Assembly (NCBI RefSeq): GCF_005239135.1 | Contig: NZ_QKNX01000002.1 | Coordinates: forward strand, 434,001-498,000 | Length of the DNA stretch: 64,000 bases | DNA from: Natronomonas salsuginis | Lineage (GTDB): Archaea; Halobacteriota; Halobacteria; Halobacteriales; Haloarculaceae | Direction of reading: 5' to 3' | Part shown: positions 56,952 through 64,000 of the stretch, in pieces | Position numbering within the stretch: the first letter of the stretch is position 1 | Layout: each line of letters begins with the position of its first letter | Notes under the pieces: model-generated | The model's database searches: none | Told to the model about the DNA's origin: nothing | The model's input: only the letters and a program-made list of their open reading frames with translations | Position numbers and translations under genes: made by a program

Positions 56952-57765
56952 CGGTCGCCTCCGCTCGATCCGGTTCGACGACCAGCGTCGGTGATCCGAG
57001 CCAGCCGAGGAGTGAGTCCGGCGCGTCGAGGCGGTCGACCCGTCGATCGCAGTGCGGACACGCCAGCTCCGAGAGGAGGCCGATCCGGACCGATTCGCCG
57101 CAGCCGCCGCAGTCGGCACTCGCGGTCCCGAGCCGATTCGCTGCCCGCTGTAGCTCGGCCAGTTCGGCCTCTGTGGCTGCGTCGTCCGCCGCGATCCGCT
57201 GGCGGGCGACGACGGTGCGAGCGAGCCGATCGAGCTTGTCGTCAACCGTTTCGAACCGTCCGTCGATCGACGCGACCGTCTCGGTGATCTCGTCGAGTTC
57301 GCCCTCCAGTTCGTCGATGCTTTCGGTCGTCACCTCCAGGTCCTCGGCGAGCGTATCCAGCCGATCCAACGGTGTTCGAAACTCGTCGTGAGAGTGTTCG
57401 GCGGGGGCTCGCTCCTCGACTGCGTCACGCAACTGGAGAACGCGCTCGCGAAGGTCCTCGACGTTGTTCGTGATCTTCGCGTCGAGCTCGGTCGTCCGCT
57501 CCGTGGCTTCGGTCAACCGCTCGTCGAGCGTCTCGAACCGGTGATCGACCTCGCTCAGCACGTGGTCGCCGTCCTCGGCCGACCCGAACAGTGGTCCCGT
57601 CCCGTTCGCGTCGAACGATGCGGCCGTCCGATGCGTCTCGAGCAGTTGGACGAGCAGCGCCTCGCGCTCGATCCCGAGCGCGGCCGCTCGCTCGTCGAGC
57701 CATTCGTGTAACGACGGCGGAAGCGCGATCGACAGCTCGGAATCGCCGGCCGATTCGGTATCCAT
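56944..57765 (-). CDS. Coiled-coil protein with N-terminal RHH-like and C-terminal zinc-ribbon parts
   Basis: A 273-residue protein in three parts. Residues 10-50 (LSIALPPSLHEWLDERAAAL) resemble a ribbon-helix-helix. The middle (about 75-190) is a long coiled coil (DHRFETLDERLTEATERTTE, DELEGELDEITETVASIDGR). The C-terminus has two CxxC pairs (DCGGCGESV and ACPHCDRRVD). It could be a DNA-binding or scaffold protein. A TATA box at 57791-57797 sits 29 bases before ATG 57765. Confidence 0.75.
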   Translation of the reverse strand: MDTESAGDSELSIALPPSLHEWLDERAAALGIEREALLVQLLETHRTAASFDANGTGPLFGSAEDGDHVLSEVDHRFETLDERLTEATERTTELDAKITNNVEDLRERVLQLRDAVEERAPAEHSHDEFRTPLDRLDTLAEDLEVTTESIDELEGELDEITETVASIDGRFETVDDKLDRLARTVVARQRIAADDAATEAELAELQRAANRLGTASADCGGCGESVRIGLLSELACPHCDRRVDRLDAPDSLLGWLGSPTLVVEPDRAEATDE

Positions 57766-57790
57766 CGACGAGTAGTACGGCGGACCTACT

Positions 57791-57797
57791 GTTAAGG
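57791..57797 (-). promoter_or_regulatory. TATA-like box of the coiled-coil gene
   Basis: CTTAAC on the minus strand, about 29 bases before ATG 57765; it decides the start, since the frame is open upstream. Confidence 0.4.
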
Positions 57798-57862
57798 GTT
57801 CGGCCGATTCAGCGCTCAGAACGATCGTCTCTGGTGACCGTTCGCGAAAACGCGTCGGACGC

Positions 57863-58699
57863 TCACCTGATCTTTCGGACATCGCTGATGTCGAATCCGG
57901 CGTCGCTGATCTCTGTTTCGAAGCGAACGATATCCTCTGCTTCGATGCGCGAGAGCACCCCGCGGAACTGTTTTACCACCATCGTCCGCCCCCGCGTCGA
58001 GCCGCCGCTTTCCCACTCGAACAGGAGCGTTCCGTCCGCGGCGTCCACCAACTGACCGTGCCGCTGCTCGTCGAGCGACTCCCGGTTGACGTGGACGAGC
58101 ACCATCCCACCCCACTCAGCGGCGGCGCGGGAGATCCCCTTCAGGAGAACGGGTACGTCCTCACCCGTCAGATCGTCGCCCGGCGAGTCGATGAGGTCGG
58201 CGATCGAGTCGAGGATAACGAGGTTGCCGGGCGCGTGCTCGGTCAGGGTGTCCCCGAGCGCCGCCGGGACGCTCTTTCGATCTCCGCCGGTGCCCAACTC
58301 CGATATCAGGTTCGCCTGCTCCGTGTACCACGCCCGCGGGACCGGACTGAGGTGGAAGTACTCGGCCGAGAGATCGTGAAACGTGACGCCGTCGATAGCC
58401 GCGTCGACGATCTCTTCGTCCATCGCCAGCGTCATCTCCGACTGGAGCTGTCTTTTTTCGGCGGTGAACGAGAGATAATGTACCTCGGGCGGGACGCGCA
58501 CGTCTTCGGGGAGCGATCCGTAATACAGTTCGAAGAGCTCCGGGTCGCGCTCGACGAGTCCGTTCATGAGCGCGGTCGTGTAGACGAACTCCCGGGCTCC
58601 GGCCCCGGCCTCCCCGGAAAGCAACACGACGCTTCCGGCCGGCGCACCGCCGTCGATCGTCGTATCCAATCGACGGATTCCGAAGGGGATCCGATCCAT
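57863..58699 (-). CDS. RAD55/KaiC-like protein with degraded P-loop
   Basis: A 278-residue RecA-superfamily protein. The Walker A region reads LLSGEAGAGAREF, where the Lys and Ser/Thr of GxGK(S/T) are replaced, so ATP hydrolysis is doubtful. Walker B looks kept (LVILDSIADLID), and the fold is seen in VHYLSFTAEKRQLQSEM and MVLVHVNRESLDEQ. In haloarchaea such proteins are often called HTR-like and may be signalling adaptors. A TATA box at 58723-58730 lies 28 bases upstream. Confidence 0.82.
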   Translation of the reverse strand: MDRIPFGIRRLDTTIDGGAPAGSVVLLSGEAGAGAREFVYTTALMNGLVERDPELFELYYGSLPEDVRVPPEVHYLSFTAEKRQLQSEMTLAMDEEIVDAAIDGVTFHDLSAEYFHLSPVPRAWYTEQANLISELGTGGDRKSVPAALGDTLTEHAPGNLVILDSIADLIDSPGDDLTGEDVPVLLKGISRAAAEWGGMVLVHVNRESLDEQRHGQLVDAADGTLLFEWESGGSTRGRTMVVKQFRGVLSRIEAEDIVRFETEISDAGFDISDVRKIR

Positions 58700-58722
58700 A
58701 CGCGCCCTCTCGGACGCGACAC

Positions 58723-58730
58723 GCTTAAAC
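58723..58730 (-). promoter_or_regulatory. TATA box of the RAD55-like gene
   Basis: GTTTAAGC on the minus strand, 28 bases before ATG 58699. Confidence 0.55.
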
Positions 58731-58732
58731 GG

Positions 58733-59707
58733 TCACTGGATTTCGGTGATCCGTGCGCCATCGTTTCGGGGGCGAACGACCCGAACCCCTCCGTCCACGC
58801 CGATCGACGAGAGGGCGGCGTCGGCCGCGTCGCGTGCATCGCCCGCCAGCGATCGGTCGGTGACGCCGTACACCGCGGGGCCCCACGAGGACTGGCCGAC
58901 GCCGCGAACGGCGGGGGAGTCGGCCAACTCGTCGATGAGTCGTCCGGCGGGCGGTCGGTAGACGCCGCCTTGTTCGTCGGCGTACCACGCGCCGTTGAGA
59001 CGACCGAAATCGCCGACCGTGTCTCCGAACGCTTCGAGCCGCCCCTCGGCGGCGGCCGGGAGTAGCCGACGGATGAGCAGCGTCGCGAGCGAATCGGCGA
59101 TGGACGGATCGGCATTCTCGACGACGCTCCGCATGCTCTCGTCCTCGGTTTCGCCGCTTCGTCCCTCATCGGCATCGGGGAGGACGACCAGAAACCGCCA
59201 CTCCTCGGGAAGGTCGTGTCGCGCCGTGATCGCCGGGACGGTCCACTCGCCGGCTGGCGGCGGGGCGGTGGTGAACCGCTCCGTCGGATGGCCCGCGTCG
59301 ACGACGAATCCGCCGTGTTCGAAACTCGCGACCCCGACGCCGCTCCGACCGCCGCGGTTGAGCGATGGAGCCAACTCCCGAACGCTCGCTGGCTTCCCGT
59401 GTGCCCGCGCGACCGCGGCGAGCGTCGCGAGGGCGGTCTGCGTCCCGCTCCCGACGCCGACGTGTCTCGGGAGAGCATCGACCACGTCGATCGAGACGCC
59501 GTCGACGCCGAGCAGTTCGCAGCTCCGTTCGGCGTACGTTCCGACGAGCGTATCGGGACAGTCGATCCCGACTGCGGGCTCGGCTTCCAGGGCGACTCGC
59601 GGCGACTCGAGCGCCACACCGACGCCACCGTACAGCCGCTCGTGGGCCAACGAGAGGTTTTGAAACCCCACGTGTAGTCTAGCACCGACGTCGACGCGAA
59701 CGCGCAT
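58733..59707 (-). CDS. mptG: GHMP-family protein, beta-RFAP synthase type
   Basis: A 324-residue protein. It opens MRVRVDVGARLHVGFQNLSL, as in beta-ribofuranosylaminobenzene 5'-phosphate synthases, and has the GHMP glycine loop PRHVGVGSGTQTALATLAAV, then LNRGGRSGVGVASFEHGGFV and a closing GVGQSSWGPAVYGV. In methanogens this enzyme joins 4-hydroxybenzoate or pABA to PRPP for methanopterin. Haloarchaea use folate-like pterins, so the exact product here is uncertain. The overall match to the family is good. Confidence 0.8.
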   Translation of the reverse strand: MRVRVDVGARLHVGFQNLSLAHERLYGGVGVALESPRVALEAEPAVGIDCPDTLVGTYAERSCELLGVDGVSIDVVDALPRHVGVGSGTQTALATLAAVARAHGKPASVRELAPSLNRGGRSGVGVASFEHGGFVVDAGHPTERFTTAPPPAGEWTVPAITARHDLPEEWRFLVVLPDADEGRSGETEDESMRSVVENADPSIADSLATLLIRRLLPAAAEGRLEAFGDTVGDFGRLNGAWYADEQGGVYRPPAGRLIDELADSPAVRGVGQSSWGPAVYGVTDRSLAGDARDAADAALSSIGVDGGVRVVRPRNDGARITEIQ

Positions 59708-59773
59708 TGGCGGCCGTACGCGGACGGGACGGTTGTGCGTTTCGACAGCGTGTTCCGGTTGCCGTAACCGTGT

Positions 59774-59914
59774 TTACAGATCTCGGGATCGACCGAGGTG
59801 CAACAACTCGCCGCCGCACTCCTCGCACCTTCCCGGAGCAGCGTCCTCGACTCGGGCGCCACATTTGAAACATTCGTGCATTTTTACAGCTGTTTGTACA
59901 TCACTCGGCCTCAT
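59774..59914 (-). CDS. Very small zinc-ribbon (rubrerythrin-like) protein
   Basis: A 46-residue protein, or 35 residues if MHECFKCGA at 59881 is the start. It has two CxxC pairs, HECFKCGARV and RCEECGGELLHLG, in the spacing of rubredoxin-like zinc ribbons. A longer open frame upstream is antisense to ilvD and not credible. No function can be assigned. Confidence 0.6.
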   Translation of the reverse strand: MRPSDVQTAVKMHECFKCGARVEDAAPGRCEECGGELLHLGRSRDL

Positions 59915-60055
59915 ATTTCTCACTATAGTTTCGATACTGATGACCCTACGCCTAATATGCCTAGTAGTGTGTAAACATTTATTGCGATGATGGTGGACGA
60001 ACGAACAGTCTCTCACCGCCGACCCCTCGTCCCACGGTGTGGGTGAGATGCGGGT

Positions 60056-60062
60056 GATTAAG
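60056..60062 (+). promoter_or_regulatory. TATA box of ilvD
   Basis: GATTAAG, 27 bases before ATG 60086. Confidence 0.5.
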
Positions 60063-60085
60063 TCGTTCGGCATCTTGGCACACGT

Positions 60086-61843
60086 ATGGGCCAGCAGACT
60101 CCACCTAAACGGGAGCCGGGCGATTACGGGAAGGACGAGACGCTTCGAAGCCGCGACGTGACCGAGGGCCCCGAACGCGCCCCGCATCGGGCGATGTTCC
60201 GGGCGATGGGGTTCGACGACGAGGATCTGGCCTCTCCGATCGTCGGCGTGGCGAACCCGGCGGCGGACATCACACCGTGTAACGTCCACCTCGACGACGT
60301 GGCCGACTCGGCGATCGAGGGAATCGACGAGGCCGGCGGGATGCCGATCGAGTTCGGCACGATCACCATCTCCGACGCCATCTCGATGGGCACGGAGGGG
60401 ATGAAGGCGTCGCTCATCAGCCGCGAACTCATCGCCGACTCCGTCGAGTTGGTCTCCTTCGGCGAGCGGATGGACGCGCTGGTGACCGTCGCGGGCTGCG
60501 ATAAGAACCTCCCCGGGATGATGATGGCCGCGATCCGGACCGACCTTCCCTCCGTGTTCCTCTACGGCGGCTCGATCATGCCCGGCCAACACGACGGGCG
60601 CGACGTGACGATCGTGCAGGTGTTCGAGGGCGTCGGTGCGTACGCCCAAGGCGAGATGAGCGGCGAGGAACTCGACGACCTCGAACGGCACGCCTGTCCC
60701 GGAGCCGGCTCCTGCGGCGGCATGTTCACCGCCAACACGATGGCGTCGATCTCTGAAGCCCTGGGGCTCGCGCCGCTCGGCAGTGCCTCCGCGCCGGCCG
60801 AAGACCACGAACGCTACGCCATCGCCCGACGGGCCGGCGAACTCGCCGTCGAGGTCGTCGAGGCCGATCGACGCCCCTCCGACATCATCTCGAAGAAATC
60901 CTTCGAGAACGCCATCGCACTCCAGACCGCGATCGGCGGTTCGACGAACGGCGTGCTCCACCTGCTCGCGCTGGCCGCCGAGGCGGGCATCGACCTCACG
61001 ATCGAGGAGTTCGACGAGATATCCCGACGGACGCCGAAGATCGCCGACCTCCAGCCCGGCGGCTCGCGCGTGATGAACGATCTCCACGAGGTCGGCGGCG
61101 TGCCCGTCGTCATCCGACGGCTGCTCGATGCGGGGCTGTTCCACGGCGACGCGATGACGATCACTGGTCGAACCATCGAGAAGGAACTCGCCGTCTTGGA
61201 GGACGAGCACGGTCTCCCTGCGGACGACGAGATCGAGGCGGACTTCCTCTACGCGATCGACGACCCGAAGGAGGAAGAGGGCGCGATCAAGATCCTCAAG
61301 GGCAATCTCGCGCCCGAGGGCGCGGTGCTGAAGGTGACCGGCGACGACGAGTTCTACCACGAGGGACCCGCCCGGATCTTCGAGAACGAGGAAGACGCAA
61401 TGGCCTACGTCCAAGACGGGGAGATCGAGTCCGGCGACGTCATCGTCATCCGCAACGAGGGCCCGAGGGGCGGCCCCGGAATGCGCGAGATGCTCGGCGT
61501 CACCGCGGCGGTCGTCGGTGCTGGCCACGAGGACGACGTCGCGTTGCTTACCGACGGGCGGTTCTCGGGGGCGACTCGGGGGCCGATGATCGGTCACGTC
61601 GCCCCCGAGGCGTTCGTCGGCGGCCCGATCGCCGCCTTGGAAGACGGCGATCACGTGACGGTCGACATCCCCGAGCGGAGCCTCGATGTCGACCTCTCTG
61701 AAGACGAACTCGACGCGCGACTCGACGCGCGCGAACAGCCCGAACCCCCCTACGACGGCGGCGTGCTCAGGAAGTACGGCGACGCCTTCGACTCGGCGTC
61801 CAACGGCGCGGTCACGAACCCCGGCATCAAGCGCGACGAGTGA
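60086..61843 (+). CDS. ilvD: Dihydroxy-acid dehydratase
   Basis: A 585-residue IlvD. Cluster ligands and family blocks are visible: [56 protein letters not shown], and the C-terminal [20 protein letters not shown]. It dehydrates 2,3-dihydroxy-isovalerate and -methylvalerate in valine, isoleucine and CoA precursor synthesis in the cytoplasm. No other ilv gene is in the window. Confidence 0.96.
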   Translation: MGQQTPPKREPGDYGKDETLRSRDVTEGPERAPHRAMFRAMGFDDEDLASPIVGVANPAADITPCNVHLDDVADSAIEGIDEAGGMPIEFGTITISDAISMGTEGMKASLISRELIADSVELVSFGERMDALVTVAGCDKNLPGMMMAAIRTDLPSVFLYGGSIMPGQHDGRDVTIVQVFEGVGAYAQGEMSGEELDDLERHACPGAGSCGGMFTANTMASISEALGLAPLGSASAPAEDHERYAIARRAGELAVEVVEADRRPSDIISKKSFENAIALQTAIGGSTNGVLHLLALAAEAGIDLTIEEFDEISRRTPKIADLQPGGSRVMNDLHEVGGVPVVIRRLLDAGLFHGDAMTITGRTIEKELAVLEDEHGLPADDEIEADFLYAIDDPKEEEGAIKILKGNLAPEGAVLKVTGDDEFYHEGPARIFENEEDAMAYVQDGEIESGDVIVIRNEGPRGGPGMREMLGVTAAVVGAGHEDDVALLTDGRFSGATRGPMIGHVAPEAFVGGPIAALEDGDHVTVDIPERSLDVDLSEDELDARLDAREQPEPPYDGGVLRKYGDAFDSASNGAVTNPGIKRDE

Positions 61844-61856
61844 GCGGTGAATCGCT

Positions 61857-62540
61857 TCAAAACAGCCCCTCGTCGTCCCCGATCCCGAGCCGTTCGACGA
61901 ACCGGTTGAGTTCGTCGTTGATGTCTGCGCCCTCGGACTCGCCGGGGAGAATGTCACCCAGCGCGCCGCCGAAGGCGGCCGCCGTCCAGACGACGGAGAT
62001 CCGAGCGAAGACAACAGCCGGATCGCTCCAGTCGCCGACGCGACCCCACAGCGTCATCGTGAACGCCGCGGTGAAAAGGGAGATGACGATGACCGCGGTC
62101 AATCGTCGCAGGAGAAAGCCCAGTGTAGGTCGGTGGATGTGCACGTCGCGGAAGTCCGCGTGGTAGAGCAGGCTGATCGTCATCGCGACGACGAACGTCG
62201 CGTTGAGTCTGAAAAAGAGGGGCGTTTCGACGAAGTGCGCCGCGATGTCGAAGACGCCGCCCTCGACGAGTAACGGCAGCGAAATGAGAATGCTTCCAGC
62301 GAACGCCTCGGCGATGTCCCATCTGATGTACTTTCGAATGTGGTCGCGAATCGACGGTGCCGGCAGTCAATCGATGAGGCCGATCGTTCGCCGAACTTCC
62401 CGGCGTTCGTCGGGGTGGTCGACGGCTCGTTCGAGCGCTTCGAGCCTGCTCCGGATCGTCTCGATGTCGATGTCGCCGTCTCGCGCCCCCGGATCGCTAT
62501 CGCGGGTGACCCGGTCGCCGTCGCGCGCGTCGTCGTCCAT
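61857..62540 (-). pseudogene. Membrane protein gene split by one in-frame TGA (DUF2391-like)
   Basis: One continuous minus-strand frame of 228 codons has a single stop at 62367-62369. The first part (MDDDARDG to REVRRTIGLID, 57 residues) holds a short coiled coil (IRSRLEALERAVDHPDERRE). After the TGA the same frame goes on LPAPSIRDHIRKYIRWDIAE and a membrane domain (AFAGSILISLPLLVEGGVFD, LTAVIVISLFTAAFTMTLWG, ARISVVWTAAAFGGALGDIL). TGA lies where CGA (Arg) would restore the chain. A promoter is present 27 bases before ATG 62540. The family name is tentative. Confidence 0.75.
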
Positions 62541-62562
62541 TGTCGAATGTCCGCCGAGCGAT

Positions 62563-62570
62563 CGAAAAAG
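62563..62570 (-). promoter_or_regulatory. TATA-like box of the split membrane protein gene
   Basis: CTTTTTCG on the minus strand, 27 bases before ATG 62540. Confidence 0.4.
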
Positions 62571-62590
62571 GCTCCCACGGCGTTGATCGA

Positions 62591-62944
62591 CTAACGCTCC
62601 GGTTCGATCGTCGTTTCGTGACCGTCGGCGTGGCCGAGCGACACCTCGTGGCCGGTGTGACGCGCGTGCGTCTCCGCCCACCGCCGCGCCGGACGTTCGG
62701 TGAGGAACTCGTCGCCGTCGGGACACGCCGCGCAAGCCACACACCACGGCTGCACGTCGTCCGGAAAGTGACCCGCGTGACGCTTGTGATCGAGCGCGAA
62801 CCGCTCGACGGCTCGGTTACCGACGCGGAGCGTATCGAGTTCGTAATCGAGCGCCCACTCCTCGTCACACTGGCTGCAGGCCACCGCCGGGGTGTCGTCG
62901 ATATCGTCCGGCGCAAGCCCGCCGCCGTCGAACTGGTCTGACAC
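62591..62944 (-). CDS. Double Cys/His zinc-finger-like protein, GTG start
   Basis: A 117-residue protein with a repeated unit: VACSQCDEEWAL followed by ALDHKRHAGH, then WCVACAACPDGDEF followed by AETHARHTGHEVSLGHADGH. Each pairs a CxxC knuckle with a HxxHxxGH motif, suggesting two zinc sites. It is cytoplasmic. I place the start at GTG 62944, because the TATA box (62967-62972) lies 26 bases upstream; the frame is open to 63010 but that extension would overlap the promoter. Confidence 0.65.
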   Translation of the reverse strand: MSDQFDGGGLAPDDIDDTPAVACSQCDEEWALDYELDTLRVGNRAVERFALDHKRHAGHFPDDVQPWCVACAACPDGDEFLTERPARRWAETHARHTGHEVSLGHADGHETTIEPER

Positions 62945-62966
62945 ACTCGTCCGTTGGGCGGGATCG

Positions 62967-62972
62967 TATATA
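62967..62972 (-). promoter_or_regulatory. TATA box of the double zinc-finger gene
   Basis: TATATA, 26 bases before GTG 62944; it decides the non-ATG start. Confidence 0.55.
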
Positions 62973-63054
62973 GTCGCACGGACCAGCCCGCGTCGCCCGC
63001 GCGCACCCAATACTGTCGATCGGATGTTGTATAATCGTATTCCACATTAATGTC

Positions 63055-63063
63055 ACATATATA
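63055..63063 (+). promoter_or_regulatory. TATA box of the PhoU-type gene
   Basis: CATATATAG lies about 42 bases before ATG 63100, implying a short 5' leader. Confidence 0.45.
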
Positions 63064-63099
63064 GTGAATATTATGTTCTTGGACCACGATTGAAGTGAT

Positions 63100-64000
63100 A
63101 TGGAGACACGGAAGGTACAGCGGTTAGGCCCGTCGACGCTCGCGATGACGCTGCCCGCCGAGTGGGCGAGCGCGCAGGGCGTCGAGAAGGGGGACGAGGT
63201 CTCCCTGCGGATCGGGAGCAAGGGTACGCTGACGGTGATGCCCGAATCCGTCGAAAAAGAGGAGAGCGAAGCGGTCATCCACGCGCAGAACCTCGATGCG
63301 GACTCCGTCGAGCGCGCAATCGTCGCCCAGTACGTCCTCGGTCGGCGGATCATCCACGTCGAGGTCGAAGACGAGGGGACGCTCGACTCCTCGCAGATCA
63401 ACGCCGTCTACAACGCCGAAACGCAGCTGATGGGGCTCGGCGTGATCGAGGAGACGCCCGAGCGGATCGCGATCCGCTGTTCGGTCGATCCGGAGGACTT
63501 CACGCTCGATAACCTCCTCGAACGGCTGGAGTCGACCGGCTCGACGATGCGGAACGAGGCGATCAAGGCGCTCGCTCACGGCAACCCGGATCTGGCTCAG
63601 CGGGCGCTGAACCGCGAACGACAGGCGAACAAGATTTTCGTTCTCCTCTTGCGGTTGATTTTCACCTCGTATCAGAACCCCAACCTGGCGCGGGCGGTCG
63701 GCCTGGATTCGGGCTTTCCGCTCATCGGCTACCGGTCGATCGCGAAGAACCTCGAGTTGACCGCCGACAACGCCGAGGACATCGCCGAGATCGTCCTCGA
63801 AACCGAGGGGCACACCCTCAACGTCGATTCGGGGACGATGCGGCGTATCCGGGAGTTCACCGATCAGGTCAACGAGATCACCGAACTGGGCGTACAGGCC
63901 GCGGTCAACCGCGATTACGACATGGCGATCGACACGAGAAACACCTTCGCGGAGGTCCGCAATCGCGAAGTCGAGATCCTCAACGATCTCGAGGAGATGC
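63100..64000 (+). CDS. PhoU-domain regulator with AbrB-like N-terminus (cut by window end)
   Basis: The first 300 codons of a gene that runs off the window. Residues 1-50 (METRKVQRLGPSTLAMTLPA, GVEKGDEVSLRIGSKGTLTV) form a SpoVT/AbrB swapped-hairpin DNA-binding domain. Residues from about 110 (LMGLGVIEETPERIAIRC) onward are helical PhoU repeats (GSTMRNEAIKALAHGNPDLA, DNAEDIAEIVLETEGHTLNV). In haloarchaea this combination is linked to phosphate uptake control. No pst genes are visible. Confidence 0.88.
   Translation, partial: METRKVQRLGPSTLAMTLPAEWASAQGVEKGDEVSLRIGSKGTLTVMPESVEKEESEAVIHAQNLDADSVERAIVAQYVLGRRIIHVEVEDEGTLDSSQINAVYNAETQLMGLGVIEETPERIAIRCSVDPEDFTLDNLLERLESTGSTMRNEAIKALAHGNPDLAQRALNRERQANKIFVLLLRLIFTSYQNPNLARAVGLDSGFPLIGYRSIAKNLELTADNAEDIAEIVLETEGHTLNVDSGTMRRIREFTDQVNEITELGVQAAVNRDYDMAIDTRNTFAEVRNREVEILNDLEEM

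Noticed and set aside
59774-62014. Minus-strand frame of 746 codons opposite ilvD
   Set aside because: Antisense to an unmistakable dihydroxy-acid dehydratase; only its last ~46 codons coincide with a plausible zinc-ribbon gene.
62367-62369. TGA read as selenocysteine
   Set aside because: No insertion-element-like hairpin is apparent and haloarchaea are not known to use selenocysteine; a C-to-T nonsense change of CGA is simpler.
1-64000. tRNA or rRNA genes
   Set aside because: Reading intergenic stretches on both strands I found no cloverleaf with a GTTCGAATC-type T-loop and no rRNA-like sequence; a covariance-model search could still reveal one.

Overview
The window comes from a haloarchaeon (class Halobacteria). 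The DNA is GC-rich and most proteins are strongly acidic. Many genes have a TATA-like box about 27 bases before the start codon, as expected for leaderless archaeal transcripts. Marker genes include deoxyhypusine synthase, transcription factor S, a luciferase-like (F420-type) oxidoreductase, an archaeal Mrp ATPase and the haloarchaeal membrane-tethered winged-helix (DUF7344-type) regulators. I cannot fix the genus.

Bases 1-27000 form a catabolic block, mostly short transcription units on alternating strands: alcohol dehydrogenase (cut by the window edge), SDR, MaoC hydratases, SCP2-like protein, alpha/beta hydrolase, hydantoinase A/B, a flavoprotein dehydrogenase, three acyl-CoA dehydrogenases, tungsten aldehyde oxidoreductase, aldehyde dehydrogenase, several hotdog thioesterases, enoyl-CoA hydratase, MBL hydrolase and MmgE/PrpD. 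Together they suggest beta-oxidation-like breakdown of an unusual carboxylic or cyclic substrate. No intact acyl-CoA ligase or thiolase is present. An intact IS200/IS605-type TnpB element (about 3564-5100) sits here, and a second TnpB element at 10597-10957 survives only as an internally deleted derivative next to a VOC-family relic.

Bases 27500-32000 hold sufU and sufS, a GAF histidine kinase, a DUF424 protein and a TPR protein. Bases 32000-41000 are the most interesting part: an ER-type (SipW-like) signal peptidase with an extra external domain, three secreted DUF1102-type proteins plus a fragment of a fourth, a related secreted protein with a Gly/Asn-rich tail, a lipoprotein, and four membrane-anchored winged-helix regulators. 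I interpret this as a candidate surface-fibre or matrix secretion locus comparable in logic to bacterial SipW/TasA; that is inference.

Bases 41000-50000 are a mosaic: a deleted AMP-ligase relic, a TnpB right-end relic, a PIN-toxin relic, a four-gene PotABCD-like ABC importer, an intact PIN/antitoxin pair, a nucleobase permease with a purine phosphoribosyltransferase, and an IS6-family element. Bases 50000-64000 return to core genes: dys, a ferredoxin/NrfD membrane module lacking a visible catalytic subunit, Mrp, tfs, a coiled-coil zinc-ribbon protein, a RAD55-like protein with a degraded P-loop, a beta-RFAP-synthase-like GHMP protein, ilvD, a membrane protein gene split by one in-frame TGA, and a PhoU-type regulator that runs off the end.
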